64,000 bases of DNA from Paenibacillus andongensis (lineage in GTDB: Bacteria > Bacillota > Bacilli > Paenibacillales > NBRC-103111). Made by a program: the position numbers and the translations under genes. The number at the start of each line of letters is the position of its first letter. Positions within the stretch are counted from its first letter, which is position 1. The stretch lies in contig NZ_CP104467.1 of NCBI RefSeq assembly GCF_025369935.1, positions 3,789,001 through 3,853,000 on the forward strand. The letters are read 5' to 3'. Positions 27,226 to 36,298 of this stretch are shown one piece after another. The notes beneath the pieces were generated by a model. The model saw only the letters and a program-made list of their open reading frames with translations, was not told the DNA's origin and ran no database searches.

Positions 27226-27762
27226 ATGTTGAAAATTGGAATCATATTGGGAAGTACTAGACCGGGCCGGATGAGTCCACAAGTGGGGAATTGGGTCAAA
27301 GACATTGCAGATAAACGCGGAGATGCAAGCTATGAAATCGTGGATATCGCAGATTACAAATTGCCCTTTTTTGGTGAACCGGGTAGCGAAGAACAAATCA
27401 AAAATTGGACTGAAAAATTGAATAGCCTGGATGGTTTTGTATTTGTTACGCCAGAATACAATCACAGCATTACTGGTGCTTTGAAAAATGCACTCGATTT
27501 AGCTCGTGTGGAATGGAATAACAAAGCAGCAGGTATCGTTAGTTATGGATCAACTGGCGGAGCGCGAGCGGCTGAACATTTGAGAGGCATATTAGGAGAA
27601 TTACTAGTTGCTGACGTAAAAGCACATCCGACTTTATCGATATTTACCGATTTTGAGAATTATAGCACATTTAAGCCAGCAGAATTACATCTTGGGAATA
27701 TCACACTTATGCTGGATCAAGTGATCGCATGGAGTGGAGCACTTCAAACCCTACGCCAATAG
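27226..27762 (+). CDS. NADPH-dependent FMN reductase / azoreductase-like
   Basis: 178 residues from the ATG at 27226 (CGAGGAGG upstream). Flavodoxin-like: GSTRPGRMSPQVGNWV (FMN phosphate loop), VTPEYNHSITGALKNALD, SYGSTGGARAAEHLRGIL. Close paralogue of the protein at 55452-56006. Last gene of the SnoaL operon. Confidence 0.88.
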   Translation: MLKIGIILGSTRPGRMSPQVGNWVKDIADKRGDASYEIVDIADYKLPFFGEPGSEEQIKNWTEKLNSLDGFVFVTPEYNHSITGALKNALDLARVEWNNKAAGIVSYGSTGGARAAEHLRGILGELLVADVKAHPTLSIFTDFENYSTFKPAELHLGNITLMLDQVIAWSGALQTLRQ

Positions 27763-27821
27763 GTTCAGAACAAGAATCCTGCTACTACGGATAAATGAGA
27801 ACTGAACTGTCACCATTTGAG

Positions 27822-27860
27822 AAACGCATGGCCCCTTAACTCAGGGATCAAGCGTTTTTT
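27822..27860 (+). terminator. Intrinsic terminator
   Basis: AAACGC-a-TG-gc-CCC ... GGG-at-CA-a-GCGTTT with a T7 run; imperfect stem. Confidence 0.6.
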
Positions 27861-27932
27861 TGATTTGCAAAATAAACAGATTAGTGATTTGATACTTTTA
27901 TACGATTTATAAATAACCTTATAGGAACGATG

Positions 27933-28592
27933 ATGATTATGAAAATAGAATTTGAAAATAATACGATAGAATTTAATGTTCAATATGGAATTCGAAAAAA
28001 GATCTCGATTCACATCGATTCCATGGGTTTCATAACTTTAAAAGCTCCTAATGATACAAGTAAGGAAATGGTTATGAGTGCAGTGAAACAACATGGGAAA
28101 ACGATCTTGGGAAAATTGCAACTCATTGCGAAGGCTCGAGAAATCCCGAAGACAAGAGAGTATCAGGATAAAGGCAAGTTCCTTCATCTTGGGAAATATG
28201 TTTTTCTCCATGAATTAATCGAGACGAATGAGTTAAATGAAGAAGAATTGAAATTGAATCTTAAAAAGTTCTATTTCTCAAGCTGCAAGAAGATAATTGG
28301 GGAAAGAATCAAAATTTATCAAACCGTGCTAAAAGTAAAACCCAAAACGATTGAGGTAGATGAGTCCAAAACCAAATGGGGAAGCTGCAGCTCGGATAAA
28401 AAAATAACCTTTAACTATCGATTAGCCATGGCTCCAATAGAAGTTATTGATTATGTCATCATCCATGAACTATGTCATCTCCTTCATATGAATCATGATC
28501 GATCATTTTGGAGACGTGTAGGAAGCATTATGCCGGATTATAAAGAAAAGGAAGCGTATTTGGCAAGGTATGGGCATGCTATGACGCTTTGA
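27933..28592 (+). CDS. YgjP-like zinc metallopeptidase (DUF45)
   Basis: About 219 residues; ATGs at 27930, 27933 and 27939 compete, the middle one best spaced from AGGAA. The C-terminal half has VIIHELCHLLHMNHDRSFWRRV in pieces: HExxH plus a downstream His and the FW typical of YgjP/WLM-type peptidases, and KTKWGSCSSDKKITFNYRL earlier. Cytoplasmic; substrate unknown. Monocistronic. Confidence 0.85.
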   Translation: MIMKIEFENNTIEFNVQYGIRKKISIHIDSMGFITLKAPNDTSKEMVMSAVKQHGKTILGKLQLIAKAREIPKTREYQDKGKFLHLGKYVFLHELIETNELNEEELKLNLKKFYFSSCKKIIGERIKIYQTVLKVKPKTIEVDESKTKWGSCSSDKKITFNYRLAMAPIEVIDYVIIHELCHLLHMNHDRSFWRRVGSIMPDYKEKEAYLARYGHAMTL

Positions 28593-28713
28593 GAAACGAG
28601 AACTCAATAATAACAGGAAAAGTCAGCCGGTCTAGTGGATTGGTTGATTTTTCTCTATTTTAAGCATTTCAGAGGAGTGTAAAGCAAAAACGAATAATGA
28701 GGAGCGTTAACTA

Positions 28714-28824
28714 ATAGAAAAGGATAATGAAGCAGGCGCCGCGACGAGCTGCTTTATTGATGATAAAGAACAGATTCAAGTGATGAACATCATTCCTTTT
28801 GGAAAACTTATCTATGTAGTTTAA
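28714..28824 (+). other. Open 36-codon stretch without a start codon
   Basis: GAGGAG at 28699-28704 is followed by a frame that begins at ATA and reads 36 residues, ending VMNIIPFGKLIYVV, just before the DUF3888 gene. Could be a relic or an ATA-started small gene. Confidence 0.25.
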
Positions 28825-28842
28825 CAGAGGGGGTGGGCATCC

Positions 28843-29286
28843 ATGAAAAACAAATGGTTCATTGTTTTTGTTCTAATCATTGCATCTCTAGTAACATGGC
28901 AAATTTCTTGGGCTGATGCAGCCAATAAAATGCCCGAAAAAGATTCTACGGAATTGAAGTTTCAAGATATGGTTGTGCTGTTTTTATTACCATATATGAA
29001 TAACAAACTATCTGACGTGTATGCCAAGGATTTAAAAAGTGCACCAGATCTGTACCCGTATTATATTGATGTCAAACATGTTGAACGATTAAATGGGTTT
29101 CGAGGCTTTGAATTTCAGATTACACTTGAAGCAACTCCTACTGTTGGACCTCATATTCCTGTTGGCGCCGATCTCTTTACGTTTGAAGTGAATTCCGGAG
29201 AAGATGTAAAACTCGTAAAATTTGAACATTTGAAGGGGCCCAACGAAAAGGACTTTCCACCTAATTATAAAGACCTCTTAAATTAA
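28843..29286 (+). CDS. Secreted DUF3888-type protein
   Basis: 147 residues with a signal peptide (1-28, KNKWFIVFVLIIASLVTWQISWADA). The mature part has the DUF3888 pattern: LKFQDMVVLFLLPYMNNKLSDVY and EFQITLEATPTVGPHIPVGADLFTFEV (in pieces). Found mainly in Bacillales; function not known. GAGGGGGTGGGC lies before the ATG. Confidence 0.8.
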   Translation: MKNKWFIVFVLIIASLVTWQISWADAANKMPEKDSTELKFQDMVVLFLLPYMNNKLSDVYAKDLKSAPDLYPYYIDVKHVERLNGFRGFEFQITLEATPTVGPHIPVGADLFTFEVNSGEDVKLVKFEHLKGPNEKDFPPNYKDLLN

Positions 29287-29507
29287 CATTTTACTGGACT
29301 ATCGAATTGGTAATATGGATTACACTTAATGTTATTAATAATTAATATGATTTAATAATTTCAAATAAATTGAGGGATTGGTCTAGCGATGGAAGGCGTG
29401 ATTAGACAGCTATGGGACATAATAACTAGAGCAATGAAAACGTTGCAGTTGATAGCGTAGAACTGAACTGAGATAATATAACAAAAAGCTAATAATAAGG
29501 AGATACG

Positions 29508-30983
29508 ATGACTGAGAAAAGTACAATGTTAGAAACAGGATGGAACTTCGACAACAGTTATGCTCGTCTGCCGGAATCTCTTTTTACCAGACTTCATCCA
29601 GCTCCTGTGCGCTCACCGGAGGTAGCCATTCTTAATGATCAGTTGGCAACATCCTTGGGATTATCCGTACAATCACTGCAAAGCAATGCAGGGGCAGCGG
29701 CGCTTGCTGGTAACCAGATTCCTGAAGGCGCTATGCCTCTGGCCCAAGCCTATGCGGGGCATCAATTTGGACATTTTAACCGTTTAGGGGATGGCCGGGC
29801 TCTGCTTCTTGGCGAACAGATCACTCCCCAAGGCACACGGGTTGATATTCATCTTAAAGGTTCAGGCAGGACGCCATACTCCCGCGGGGGAGATGGTCGG
29901 GCTGCACTTGGCCCGATGCTGCGTGAATACATCATCAGCGAAGCCATGTATGCGCTTGGTATTCCAACAACCCGCAGCCTAGCGGTGGTAACAACCGGTG
30001 AGTCCATCATCCGTGAAACTGAACAGCCTGGAGCAATTCTTACCCGCGTAGCTGCCAGTCATTTGCGCGTCGGTACCTTTCAGTATGCTGCGAAACTTGG
30101 CACCAAAGAAGACCTTCTAGCCCTGGCTGATTACACATTGCAAAGACACTTTCAAGAAGTGGATGTTGCTGATGAGAACCGCTATCTTGTCCTACTTCAG
30201 GAAGTGATCAAGCGTCAGGCTAGTCTCATTTCCAAATGGCAGCTCGTTGGCTTTATTCACGGAGTAATGAACACCGATAACATGGCGATCAGTGGAGAAA
30301 CCATTGACTATGGTCCTTGCGCCTTCATGGATGCCTACGATCCGGCAACGGTATTCAGTTCCATTGACAGACAGGGACGCTATGCCTACGGTAACCAGCC
30401 CTATATTGCCGCGTGGAATCTCGCCAGATTTGCTGAAACTCTACTGCCGCTGCTGCATGAGAACGAAGAGCAAGCAGTCAAATTGGCTGAGAACGCGATT
30501 GCAAATTTTTCCGAGCTGTATCATCGCAATTGGTTCTCGGGAATGAGGGCAAAGCTCGGAATCTTTAATGGCGAACAGCAGGATGAATCTCTTATTAAAG
30601 ACCTGCTCACCATGATGGAGAAATATAGTGCGGACTATACCAATACTTTTCGCGCATTAACTTTTGATAAACTGGAAGACACGGACCTTTTTAGCTCCAC
30701 GGAGTTTGCTCAGTGGCAAGAGTCGTGGCAAGCGAGACTAAGCAGGCAGGAGGAAACAAAAGCTTCTTCACATCAGTTGATGCGTAGCAGCAATCCTGCG
30801 GTAATCCCCCGTAACCACCGGGTAGAAGAAGCACTAGAAACTGCGGTAAATCAAGGAGACTATAGCGTAATGGAGCGGCTTCTTGGTGTTCTTTCGAATC
30901 CCTTCGCACACTCCTCCGAACAGGCTGATTTTACACGGCCTACGTTATCAACCCAGCCTTACCGAACCTTTTGCGGTACTTAA
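29508..30983 (+). CDS. selO: SelO/YdiU family protein adenylyltransferase
   Basis: 491 residues, full length. Pseudokinase fold that transfers AMP to protein hydroxyls, linked to redox stress. Visible: [10 protein letters not shown] (nucleotide loop), [58 protein letters not shown] and YGPCAFMD (metal-binding Asp/Asn region), and the conserved C-terminus PYRTFCGT with its penultimate-region Cys (selenocysteine in eukaryotes). AAGGAG before the ATG. Monocistronic with a terminator. Confidence 0.93.
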   Translation: MTEKSTMLETGWNFDNSYARLPESLFTRLHPAPVRSPEVAILNDQLATSLGLSVQSLQSNAGAAALAGNQIPEGAMPLAQAYAGHQFGHFNRLGDGRALLLGEQITPQGTRVDIHLKGSGRTPYSRGGDGRAALGPMLREYIISEAMYALGIPTTRSLAVVTTGESIIRETEQPGAILTRVAASHLRVGTFQYAAKLGTKEDLLALADYTLQRHFQEVDVADENRYLVLLQEVIKRQASLISKWQLVGFIHGVMNTDNMAISGETIDYGPCAFMDAYDPATVFSSIDRQGRYAYGNQPYIAAWNLARFAETLLPLLHENEEQAVKLAENAIANFSELYHRNWFSGMRAKLGIFNGEQQDESLIKDLLTMMEKYSADYTNTFRALTFDKLEDTDLFSSTEFAQWQESWQARLSRQEETKASSHQLMRSSNPAVIPRNHRVEEALETAVNQGDYSVMERLLGVLSNPFAHSSEQADFTRPTLSTQPYRTFCGT

Positions 30984-31000
30984 TATAGAAGAAATTTTAA

Positions 31001-31031
31001 AAAATAACCTGACTTTCAGGTTATTTTTTTT
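31001..31031 (+). terminator. Terminator of selO
   Basis: AAAATAACCTGA-CTT-TCAGGTTATTTT followed by T residues. Confidence 0.8.
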
Positions 31032-31089
31032 GTATAGGAAATTATGCAAGATGCCAATTTGTGGATAAGTGATATATCAGAACGAATAC

Positions 31090-31470
31090 GCAGGATGCTT
31101 AGAAGTCGATTTTCGACTTCTAAGACTCTGTCGACGAGCTTCGGCTCGCAGAGATCGCTGTAAGCGCGGTAAACGCGCTTATTTGTTGGGGCGCTTCTGG
31201 ATAAGTGCAGGATGGTCTGCTGAGAAGTCGATTTTCGGCTTCTCAGACTCTGTCGGCGAGCTTCGGCTCGCAGAGCTCTCGCTGTAAGCGCAGAAAACGC
31301 GCTTAATTGTTGGGGTGCTCCTGAATAAGCGCGTTTTCCGCGCTTACTCAGAACGAACGCGCAGGATGACCTGCTGAGAAGTCGATTTTCGGCTTCTCAG
31401 ACTCTGTCGGCGAGCTTCAGCACGCAGAGCTCTCGCTGTAAGCGCGCTATTTGTTCTTAACAAATAGTTT
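31090..31470. repeat. Three tandem copies of a structured 115-165 bp repeat
   Basis: Units begin near GCAGGATG at 31090, 31207 and 31371. Each has a hairpin GAAGTCG-ATTTT-CGACTTC (or cGGCTTC), a second hairpin CTCTG..CGAGC-TTCG-GCTCG-CAGAG, then GCTGTAAGCGC...CGCGCTTATTTGTT. The middle unit is longer by an extra GCGCGTTTTCCGCGC segment. No gene. Confidence 0.7.
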
Positions 31471-31536
31471 TCTAGGAAATTCGCAAATATTTGTTTACAT
31501 AATAATTGTTATGAAATCATGAACTTCTGAAAGACT

Positions 31537-31590
31537 CTTGACAATTAGTGGAAATAAGGATTTAATGATAATAACAACTTGATAATAACA
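31537..31590 (+). promoter_or_regulatory. Promoter and direct-repeat operator of the NrtR-like gene
   Basis: TTGACA (31537-31542), 17-bp spacer, TTTAAT (31560-31565), immediately followed by GATAATAACAA twice (31566-31576 and 31580-31590). Confidence 0.5.
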
Positions 31591-31635
31591 AAATGTTTGT
31601 AACATCATTTCAAAATCAACGAATAGGTGATCTAC

Positions 31636-32541
31636 ATGGACAAAGAGCAACTTAGAGATAAGCAGGGACTTACAGAAATAGAGTTTTTACAGGGTTATGA
31701 TGCCAGTATTTACGAAAGACCGTCCGTTACAGTAGATATGTTAATTTTCAGTGTGGTTGATGAAGAAAAAGAAAACTATAGAAAGCTACCGGAAAAGTCA
31801 CTGAAACTGCTCATGGTAAAAAGGGGGGTTCATCCTTATATAGGACAATGGGCTTTACCCGGAGGCTTTGTAACAAAGGACGAAAGTATGGATGAGGCTG
31901 CCTTGCGGGAGTTAAAAACCGAGACTAATATTGATGATGTTTATATGGAACAGCTATATACATGGGGAGATGTAAATCGGGATCCTCGTACACGAGTTAT
32001 AAGCTGTTCGTACATGGCACTTGTTGATGGCAGATCACTTGAGGTGAAGGCAGGGGATGATGCGGATGATGCAAGGTGGTTCAACGTTAAGTACAGTGTG
32101 CTTGAAGAGAAGAAGACGATAATAGAGAAGAACTTTGTCTTTGAAAAAGTGATAAAAATTGCTCTTTCAAACGATAAGGACACTCTTGAGGCTGTGATAA
32201 AAGTTATTGAAAAGTATGCTGGAAAAGTAATTATGGTAGAAAGAGAGATAATGGTTTCGAATGGAATTGCATTTGATCATGCGGAAATGATCCAATACGC
32301 CGTTGAGAGACTTAGGAATAAGATTGAGTACACAGATATAGCTTTCAATCTGATGCCGGAACTTTTTACATTGTCGGAGCTTCAACAGGTTTATGAGGTT
32401 ACTTTGGGAAAAGAGCTGCTTTCTGCTGCATTTAGAAGAAAAATTGCGGATATGGTTATGGAAACCAATCAATTTACAAAGGATGCAGGGCATCGGCCGG
32501 CTAAGCTGTTCAGGTTCAATCCGAAATGGCGGTATTTGTAA
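31636..32541 (+). CDS. NrtR-like Nudix/winged-helix protein
   Basis: 301 residues from the ATG at 31636. Residues about 30-180 form a Nudix domain, but the box is degenerate: G-x5-E-x7-RELKTET replaces REUxEExGU, so a catalytic Glu is Thr and the Gly is Asn. Residues about 215-300 are the winged helix of NrtR-type regulators, with the diagnostic HRPAKLFRF near the end. NrtR proteins repress NAD-metabolism genes and bind ADP-ribose in a Nudix pocket. No NAD gene is adjacent; a direct repeat in its own promoter suggests autoregulation. An active pyrophosphatase is less likely. Confidence 0.8.
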   Translation: MDKEQLRDKQGLTEIEFLQGYDASIYERPSVTVDMLIFSVVDEEKENYRKLPEKSLKLLMVKRGVHPYIGQWALPGGFVTKDESMDEAALRELKTETNIDDVYMEQLYTWGDVNRDPRTRVISCSYMALVDGRSLEVKAGDDADDARWFNVKYSVLEEKKTIIEKNFVFEKVIKIALSNDKDTLEAVIKVIEKYAGKVIMVEREIMVSNGIAFDHAEMIQYAVERLRNKIEYTDIAFNLMPELFTLSELQQVYEVTLGKELLSAAFRRKIADMVMETNQFTKDAGHRPAKLFRFNPKWRYL

Positions 32542-32576
32542 AGCAAGAACACATATAACGAAGTTGGAGGTTAAAA

Positions 32577-33239
32577 ATGAATTCAAACAAAAAAACGGCA
32601 AGAATTGCGGGCGTATTATTTCTCGCTGCAACAGCTGCTTATATACTAGGTAATGGACTTATAGAATCTGTTCTAAATAACCCAGATTATCTTATTCATG
32701 TTTATCCAAATAGAACCAAAGTGATCGAAGGAATGCTCCTTGAGTTCATTAATTCGGCTGCAGTTGTTGGCATTGCAATCACACTGTTTCCAATCTTAAA
32801 AAAACATAATGAAACTTTAGCGCTGGGTTACGTCTCTTTCAGGGTTATTGAGGCTATAATCCTTATAGTTGGGGCAATCATCCCTTTATTATTAATATCA
32901 TTAAGTAAGGAGTATATAGAAACAGGAGCCCCGGATGCTTCCTATTTTCAAACTATAGGCACGTTAGCAATAAAAGGGAAATTATTGGCCTTTCAGTTAG
33001 CAATGCTCGTTCTTGGTCTCTATAGCTTGTTGTTTTGTTATTTATTTTATCAATCTAAACTCATTCCACGTTTACTATCAGTCCTTGGATTTATTGGATA
33101 CGCATCGTTATTAACGAGCGCCTTGTTAGAGATTTTCGGCTATAGTGCAGGAATGCTTTTATTTCTTCCAGGAGCCTTATTTGAAATATTACTACCGCTA
33201 TGGCTGATCGTTAAAGGATTTAAGGAGAAAACTTCATGA
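32577..33239 (+). CDS. DUF4386 membrane protein
   Basis: 220 residues, GGAGGT before the ATG. Six hydrophobic helices and the family's opening KKTARIAGVLFLAATAAYILG. Overlaps the next gene by four bases (ATGA), so translationally coupled. Function unknown. Confidence 0.85.
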   Translation: MNSNKKTARIAGVLFLAATAAYILGNGLIESVLNNPDYLIHVYPNRTKVIEGMLLEFINSAAVVGIAITLFPILKKHNETLALGYVSFRVIEAIILIVGAIIPLLLISLSKEYIETGAPDASYFQTIGTLAIKGKLLAFQLAMLVLGLYSLLFCYLFYQSKLIPRLLSVLGFIGYASLLTSALLEIFGYSAGMLLFLPGALFEILLPLWLIVKGFKEKTS

Positions 33240-34210
33240 AGGCAATAGTATACACAAAATATGGAACTACTGACGCTCTTCAACTTAATGAGGTAGAAAA
33301 ACCTATTCCCAAGGACAATGAGGTACTAATAAAAGTACATGCTGCATCCATAAATTCATGGGACTGGGATCTCCTAAGAGGTACACCGTTCTTGGTCCGC
33401 CTTGATGGGGGGCTTCTAAAACCAAAATACAACATACTTGGAGCTGACATAGCAGGGCGGGTTGAAGCGGTTGGTAGAGACGTAAAGCAGTTTCTTCCAG
33501 GTGATGAGGTATTCGGGGACATTTCCGGTTGTGGTTGGGGAGGATTTGCGGAGTTTGTATGCGCTAGTGAAAATGCATTAACGCTGAAACCAGCCAGTAT
33601 GACATTCGAGGAAGCAGCGGCCATACCTCAAACGGCAGTCCTCGCCTTGCAGGGACTTCGAGATAAAGGGCAGATTCAGAAAGGACAGAAGGTTTTAATT
33701 AATGGCGCAGGTGGAGGTGTGGGGACATTTGCGGTACAGATTGCCAAGTTATTTGGGGCTGAAGTGATAGGGGTGGATCGCGCAAGGAAATTGGATATGC
33801 TGCAATCGATTGGTGAAGATCAGGTAATTGATTACATGCAAGAAGATTTCACTCAAAATGGACAGCGTTACGACCTGATCCTTGATGTTGCGGGGTATCG
33901 ATCGATTTATGATTACAAGCGTGCATTAAGTCCCAAGGGTACTTATGTCATGGTCGGTGGCTCCATAGCCCGAATCTTTCAAGTGATGCTCCTAGGACCT
34001 TGGATCTCAATGATCGGAAGTAAGAAAATGGGTATCCTTATGCACAAACCAAACCAAAATGATCAAATTGTTATGAAGGAGCTTTTTGAGGCTGGTAAAG
34101 TTGTACCTGTGATAGATAGAAGTTATCCGTTAATCGAGGTTGCTGAAGCCCTCCAGTATCTTGGAGAAGGACACCCAAAAGGAAAAGTCGTCATTCGTAT
34201 GGAACATTAA
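33236..34210 (+). CDS. MDR-family NAD(P)-dependent oxidoreductase (quinone reductase-like)
   Basis: 324 residues. GroES-like N-terminal half and a Rossmann half with INGAGGGVGTFAVQIAKLFGAEVIGVD (in pieces, about 157-183). No zinc-ligand cysteines, so of the quinone-oxidoreductase (NADPH) type; ends KGKVVIRMEH. Coupled with the DUF4386 gene. Confidence 0.88.
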   Translation: MKAIVYTKYGTTDALQLNEVEKPIPKDNEVLIKVHAASINSWDWDLLRGTPFLVRLDGGLLKPKYNILGADIAGRVEAVGRDVKQFLPGDEVFGDISGCGWGGFAEFVCASENALTLKPASMTFEEAAAIPQTAVLALQGLRDKGQIQKGQKVLINGAGGGVGTFAVQIAKLFGAEVIGVDRARKLDMLQSIGEDQVIDYMQEDFTQNGQRYDLILDVAGYRSIYDYKRALSPKGTYVMVGGSIARIFQVMLLGPWISMIGSKKMGILMHKPNQNDQIVMKELFEAGKVVPVIDRSYPLIEVAEALQYLGEGHPKGKVVIRMEH

Positions 34211-34300
34211 ACAAGAAATGGCTCGGGTCAAGATGATGCTGTAAGGGCATTGAAAACAGCAATCGACCGCATTGAGGATAATGAACGTTCTTTATGCTAA
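34211..34300 (+). other. Open 28-codon relic after the MDR gene
   Basis: The same frame stays open beyond the MDR stop and reads GQDDAVRALKTAIDRIEDNERSLC before TAA, with no start. Looks like the tail of an eroded gene; not identified. Nothing else is seen up to 34385. Confidence 0.25.
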
Positions 34301-34474
34301 AAGCACGCAAGGGCAGACCAATTTCATCATTCATCATTTAAGTGATGTGATTGATCCTTGTAGCAATACATATTCACAAAACCCGTATTTTATACATATG
34401 TACTATAATCATTAAATCCTTTTATGTATCAGTTGTTTTTATATGGTGTCATACATTATATAGAGTGAATTTCT

Positions 34475-34511
34475 AACGAAGCGCACATTTTTCGTGAGCT
34501 TCGTTTTTTTA
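34475..34511 (+). terminator. Terminator-like hairpin
   Basis: AACGAAGCGCAC ... GTGAGCTTCGTT with T7 on the plus strand. It lies where the recombinase gene should have continued. Confidence 0.6.
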
Positions 34512-34527
34512 TGATTCTTCTTGTCTT

Positions 34528-35676
34528 CTATTTGGGCGGCTGTATCCGACTGTTCATAAATCCCACGCAACATTGAGACCAATGTCTTGCTTTATGCGGA
34601 TTTAGTTTGATCCCTGCATATTTAGTGATTTTGCTCCAATTCGAATAGAATGCTGAGTAGCTATATGGAGTACCTCTTGAAGATATAAATAACGGTTCGG
34701 AGTCAGGCAAGTCATTGAACTTTACCTGTACATTCGCGGAATGACGTCTCTCCGAGTTCACGTACTTAATTAACAGCTTTAACGTCTCGGGGGATATACG
34801 AATGAACTTGATTCTACGCTTATAGCTGCCTTTATTGGTTGCAGCTAATTCATGTAGGTCTGATCGTTTTCGGTAATCACCAGCAGTTAGTTCTAGTATC
34901 TCTGATATTCTTGCGCCCGTTTCAAACATAAACCGAGTGATTACTTCGTCAAGTAATCGCCAACCATTGGTATCCCCTGCTTGATAAATGCGATAGGGTA
35001 GGTCCCAATCGCCAATGATCTCAGGTACCCACTCCTCATTGATGACCTTGAAGTATGAATCCGTTTGCTTTCTAAAAGATAGAGGTTCCTCGGTACCGGC
35101 TGCTTGAGGCATCCTTGGTCTGTTTGATCTTTCCCCTGGCTGCTCTGTTACACTGTCTTTGAAATCCATATCTAATAGTGGATTGGCATGTGAATACTTT
35201 TTTAAACGGATCATAGTCTTATAAAATCCTTTAATTGCGGCTAAGAAGAGTTGTACCGTTTTGGAACTTTTACTTGTTAAATAAATTCCCTCATGCCCCT
35301 CTCGACCACGGATTTTACAATGCATCTGATCTATCAAATATTGTCTAACTGCTTCCTTAACAGCCTCTGGATCGTCATCCCATTGGACCTTTTTGGCCTG
35401 GTAATGACTCTTGTGCTTTAACCAATAGAAGAATGGTTCCAGAGTATTTAAATAAGCAATTACTGAGCTCTCACTGATTCTGTTGACTTGGTCATGATAA
35501 TACTCTGTAAGTGGAATGAACGCCTCCTTAGTATCATCAAATACGATAAGTCGGTATTTACTGTTCACTCCCTCAGGACAGAATATATGAAAATACGAGG
35601 CCACTACCTCCATCACCCCCATCTTTTTTTTACAAAAAAATGGACATTTCCGTTTAACGAAAACGGATGTCCACAT
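34528..35676 (-). pseudogene. Tyrosine recombinase, frameshifted and lacking its catalytic Tyr
   Basis: 382 residues are readable: N-terminal SAM-like domain (about 50-190), catalytic domain with the first Arg in FETGARISEILELTAGDYRKR and HKARH. Right after HW, the frame changes: the next frame continues in the expected way (VSMLRGIYEQSDTAAQIEDKKNH), consistent with one base lost. The coding sequence then runs into a terminator, so the distal His/Trp and nucleophile Tyr are missing. The start (ATG 35676) lies inside a palindrome shared with 58527-58555. Confidence 0.85.
35641..35673. repeat. Palindrome at the recombinase 5' end
   Basis: TGGACAT-tt-CCGTTT / AAACGG-ATGTCCA. The related copy is at 58527-58555. 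Confidence 0.6.
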
Positions 35677-35890
35677 ATGATGTGTAACACTATATGAAAA
35701 TATAGTAGAATCATAGATTCGTCAATGAAACTTGTAAATTAATATTACAGTGTATTTTATACATATGTCTGTAATTGTGTTTCGGGCATCCTTGACTACG
35801 ATTTTCCCTGTCGGTTTGACAAGAACTTGCCCCTGGCCATTCTCTTCAGCATCGATCAGAAGCGCGATCGATACGTCCCCGCATCCATTG

Positions 35891-35945
35891 ATTCATTAAT
35901 GCCACATGAAATTAAGATTTCAATTATGTTACATTTACTTAACTC
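35891..35945. repeat. 55-bp dispersed repeat, copy 1
   Basis: ATTCATTAATGC-c-ACATGAA...AAGATTTCAATTATGTTACATT...CTTAACTC, nearly the same as 52876-52930. The rest of 35769-36046 has no gene. Confidence 0.6.
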
Positions 35946-36046
35946 AAGTATTTACATTGGTAGAAATTAAAACCTAAACTACAAATAAGAATTACGGTTA
36001 ATACAAGCGTAAAATGCTTTTTCATTTTTTTACCCCTTCCAATAGA

Positions 36047-36279
36047 TTAAGCAGCTGTTCTAAGTTGCCGAACGGTGGTAAAATTCGCCCGTTTACATGT
36101 ATCCAGCAGCATTTTCTTCTGTTTATCCGTATGGTCGAGCTTCTTGTGGAGTTCCAAGAAGCGGAACCAAAACATGTAGTTAAGTTATCGATATACTTTG
36201 TCGCGACACCATGAAACCTGTCCATCCATTCTTTCAGTCGCGAATGAAACGAATTGACATGTTGAATGTGATCATTACC
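36047..36279 (-). pseudogene. IS1595-type transposase C-terminal relic
   Basis: Minus-strand reading gives [30 protein letters not shown] (in pieces), then a shift, then [17 protein letters not shown]... to a TAA. This is the conserved C-terminus of IS1595-family transposases. A five-base insertion (TTAAC) explains the frame change. The 5' part is gone, cut off near the group II intron. Confidence 0.7.
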
Positions 36280-36298
36280 TCAATTTTACCACAGATAG

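Larger units (their letters stand above)
34385..35768. mobile_element. Tyrosine-recombinase unit bounded by 17-bp direct repeats
   Basis: GTATTTTATACATATGT occurs exactly at 34385-34401 and 35752-35768, on both sides of the broken recombinase gene. This could be a target duplication or a pair of recombination sites. Confidence 0.5.

Noticed and set aside
31090..31470. CRISPR array
   Set aside because: Three long units, no short identical repeats with unique spacers of equal size, and no cas genes anywhere in the window.
31636..32541. Calling the gene an active Nudix hydrolase
   Set aside because: A catalytic Glu of the Nudix box is replaced and the C-terminal winged helix fits NrtR-type regulators.
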